A stretch of 24,102 bases of DNA from a virus, in the IMG/VR virus record IMGVR_UViG_3300023244_000074, positions 1 to 24,102 of that record. One strand, 5' to 3'. Every line of letters starts with the position of its first letter. Position 1 is the first letter of the stretch. Below are positions 21,902-24,102 of the stretch, piece after piece. A program made the position numbers and the translations under genes. The notes under the pieces are model-generated. The model ran no database searches and was not told the DNA's origin. It worked only from the letters and a program-made list of their open reading frames with translations.

Positions 21902-24102
21902 TTGGCTGGTAACAGGACAATCACAGCAACCGGATTGACCAACAAGGAGTTGCAAAGCTCCCAGGCAATCAATATCATCAAGGTTGAATGGGGCGGCACT
22001 GTTGGCGACAAGTATTATGGCGACGCTGACAGAACCGAAGGCACACAGACGGTTGATGGGCGCGTCTTTGAATGGGGCTCGGCAATTGCAGAGATAACCG
22101 ACAATCGCAGATTCACATTTAGCCTGCGCGATGAAGACGAGACGATCCGGGGGTATGCTAAGTCATTTGGCCTTGGTGGCAAAGTGGTCACGCTGTACTT
22201 GACGTGGGTTGGGGCAGCCGCCGTTGATTGGGTTATCCTTTGGCGTGGAATGACCGAAGGGCGTTACACTTGGAACGAGGCCCAGCGCGTCGTGGCTATT
22301 GGCGCGGTTGGGTATGAGTCAAAGATATCTAAGCCGCTTGGCACAAACCTATCCTTGCGGGACTTCACCACCGCCCCAGAGACGAGCGACGGCCAAGCGC
22401 TCCCGATTGTGTATGGCAGAAAGTATGGAGTCCCGGCAATCTGGGCAGAGGGCGGGGGGCCATCATCAGCGACCACAACCAAGCTGAGATACGATGGATC
22501 GACCTTCTATGTTGAGGACGCGACACTCTTTCCGCCCAGTAGCGCGATCAGTCCGATAGATGTCTGGGTTGGACGGGAAAAGGTAGAGGGGTATTTCGGC
22601 GCGGGGGTATACGTAAACAAGTTTACCATCACCGACAGGTCGCTTGTAGAAGACTCAGGGGTAGCGACTTTTGCAGACTATAACGAATTGGTACTAGATA
22701 CCGCAGAGCCAAGCGGCTACTGGTCCGGGTTTGCCATTAGACTCAAAATCAAAAAGTATTCACCATCAGAAGTGGATGTTGGCCCGTATCAATACCGCAC
22801 GATTAGGCTATATGAGAACAATGGAACCGTAACAGCTTACCTATCATCGCCATTTTCAAACGGGCAGGCCAATGGGATTTGGTGTGAGCGCGAGGCGCAA
22901 TGGAGCGGCGGGTATTACCCATGGAAGCCACCCGTTGGACAAGAGGCGAGCGAGTTTGCTTTTGCTTTGGTGTATCAGCCCGTGGACCATGCTATCGGGG
23001 TTGCTGTCAGATATGCCGCAGACGATCCGGTGTTTATCGTTTCTGATTATCCGAGCAAGTCTATTCTGAGAGTTCGGACGCTTGCTGAAGGCGAAACCTG
23101 GGCGTCCATTCCCGAAGGCGCGTATACTGCAAACCTAGACGATAACCAGTACGCCGCGATACTCGGCCACAACTGCACAACCATATCATTTCGCATGTTG
23201 CCAAGTTCCATCCAATGGGCGCAGCGAGCCGTCCGGCAAACTCTCACAGGACCAGGCGGCGATGATGTTCTATGGCAGCGGAGGTCTCAACACATTCGCT
23301 ATGGTTCGGACTCCATAGTGTGCGACATGGAAGGCCCGGTCAACGGTGGCGCCCTGCTTGAGACGCTTGGGGAAGTGTGCGACCATATCGCGACAAGGGC
23401 CGGGCTGACTGCGGGCGAGATTGACTCAACAAGCGTCACGAATGCTGACAGTGAACGGGCCAACTGGCGGGTATCGTTCGCGCTCCTTGACGGTTCCATC
23501 GGCGCGGCAAAGATGATATCAGAACTATGCCAGCAAACCTTTGCAAGCGTGGACTGGTCTCAAGGCACAATGCGCCTGCTTATGTTGGATAATGACCTTG
23601 CGGGCGCAACGCTGAACAAGACCATCAGCGATTCAGATCGTGTTCTTGATGGCATGTCGGTTGATGGCGTTGGGCAAACCGCCGTCACAACTAGAATCAT
23701 ATCAGGATACCAGGATGCCTACGGCATAGATCAACAAGTAGAAATCCGCGACGATACATCTGTTACAAAGTACGGAATCCTCACAGATCAAATGAGTTTT
23801 TGGGGATACGCCCACAAAAATCCAATTCGCTCAACCTCGTCATACTGGCTGTACCGCAAGCGCTACGAGTTGGACACGGTGATAGTAGATTGCACTTGGC
23901 GCATGGTTGACCTGGTTCCGGGCGATGTCGTTGTTTGGGATGGTGACCGTGGATGGGTTGCATCTATTGAGATGCAACCGCAGAGTGTTGGCGAAGAGCG
24001 CCCCATTCGCGTGTCGGTAGTGCTCCCGATCACGCCTTGGTACGATGCTGGATGGTCATATCCCAGCGCAGTATTCACAGATCCCCCATTGCCCACGACA
24101 GA
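21902..24102 (+). CDS. Tail hub / tip protein (3' end outside window)
   Basis: The frame is open without a stop from 21902 to the window end (733 whole codons), so the gene is incomplete. The only early start is a TTG at 21902 with a weak GAG at 21892-21894; the first in-frame ATG is over 100 codons later and would lose conserved-looking sequence. The start lies four bases after the previous stop, in the same frame. Residues about 1-190 resemble the N-terminal part of tail hub proteins (GSAIAEITDNRRFTFSL, YTWNEAQRVVAIGAVGYES). Residues about 260-390 are a separate beta-rich stretch, perhaps an inserted binding domain. The later part resumes hub-like sequence and ends with MVDLVPGDVVVWDGDRGW (about 667-684), a turn frequent near the end of such proteins. 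Role: tail tip structure and host contact. Confidence 0.8.
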   Translation, partial: MAGNRTITATGLTNKELQSSQAINIIKVEWGGTVGDKYYGDADRTEGTQTVDGRVFEWGSAIAEITDNRRFTFSLRDEDETIRGYAKSFGLGGKVVTLYLTWVGAAAVDWVILWRGMTEGRYTWNEAQRVVAIGAVGYESKISKPLGTNLSLRDFTTAPETSDGQALPIVYGRKYGVPAIWAEGGGPSSATTTKLRYDGSTFYVEDATLFPPSSAISPIDVWVGREKVEGYFGAGVYVNKFTITDRSLVEDSGVATFADYNELVLDTAEPSGYWSGFAIRLKIKKYSPSEVDVGPYQYRTIRLYENNGTVTAYLSSPFSNGQANGIWCEREAQWSGGYYPWKPPVGQEASEFAFALVYQPVDHAIGVAVRYAADDPVFIVSDYPSKSILRVRTLAEGETWASIPEGAYTANLDDNQYAAILGHNCTTISFRMLPSSIQWAQRAVRQTLTGPGGDDVLWQRRSQHIRYGSDSIVCDMEGPVNGGALLETLGEVCDHIATRAGLTAGEIDSTSVTNADSERANWRVSFALLDGSIGAAKMISELCQQTFASVDWSQGTMRLLMLDNDLAGATLNKTISDSDRVLDGMSVDGVGQTAVTTRIISGYQDAYGIDQQVEIRDDTSVTKYGILTDQMSFWGYAHKNPIRSTSSYWLYRKRYELDTVIVDCTWRMVDLVPGDVVVWDGDRGWVASIEMQPQSVGEERPIRVSVVLPITPWYDAGWSYPSAVFTDPPLPTT

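Noticed and set aside
1-24102. tRNA genes, CRISPR arrays, integrase, attachment sites, IS elements, intrinsic terminators
   Set aside because: Reading both strands showed no cloverleaf-like segment, no spaced short repeats, no transposase or integrase and no GC hairpin followed by a T-run. The only tandem repeat found is the coding repeat in the fibre.

Overview
This window is part of the late (virion) region of a tailed double-stranded DNA bacteriophage or prophage. All genes lie on the + strand, packed with short overlaps or gaps of a few bases. There is a tape-measure protein, a tail-tube candidate and a frameshifted tail-chaperone pair but no sheath gene, so the virion is most likely a siphovirus with a long non-contractile tail. 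Strong AGGAGG-type ribosome binding sites point to a bacterial host, but nothing identifies the host. No tRNA, CRISPR array, integrase, IS element or convincing terminator was seen, and no stretch over 300 bases lacks a gene.

Layout. (1) 1-1612: the end of an unrecognised gene, a small SAM-methyltransferase-like protein with a Trm1-like motif, and a radical-SAM protein of the spore-photoproduct-lyase (SPL) type. (2) 1614-7288: the HK97-type head module: large terminase, a portal fused to a Mu gpF-like head-morphogenesis domain, a prohead protease with a scaffold-like tail, and the major capsid protein. (3) 7338-13523: a small unknown protein, then an accessory island of sugar and methyl transferases: a 920-residue protein with three glycosyltransferase domains, a 68-residue glycosyltransferase remnant, three different methyltransferases and a CgeB-like glycosyltransferase. 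(4) 13526-15665: three beta-rich surface-protein candidates, including a fibre with a 57-residue His-rich repeat. (5) 15670-17608: head-tail connector, head-closure candidate, gp10-like neck protein and tail terminator. (6) 17629-24102: tail tube, tail assembly chaperones G and G-T joined by a canonical -1 slippery site, an 847-residue tape measure, a minor or distal tail protein, and a tail hub/tip protein that runs off the end of the window.

How it fits together. Terminase packs DNA through the portal into a shell made by the capsid protein and matured by the protease. The connector genes join the head to a tail built with the chaperones around the tape measure. The notable part is regions 3 and 4. 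A translationally coupled set of glycan-building and methylating enzymes sits between capsid and connector genes, directly before three surface-protein candidates. The simplest reading is a cassette that builds a methylated glycan on the virion (head fibre, decoration protein or capsid), or that alters host glycans. This is inferred from gene order and protein families; nothing in the DNA proves the substrate.
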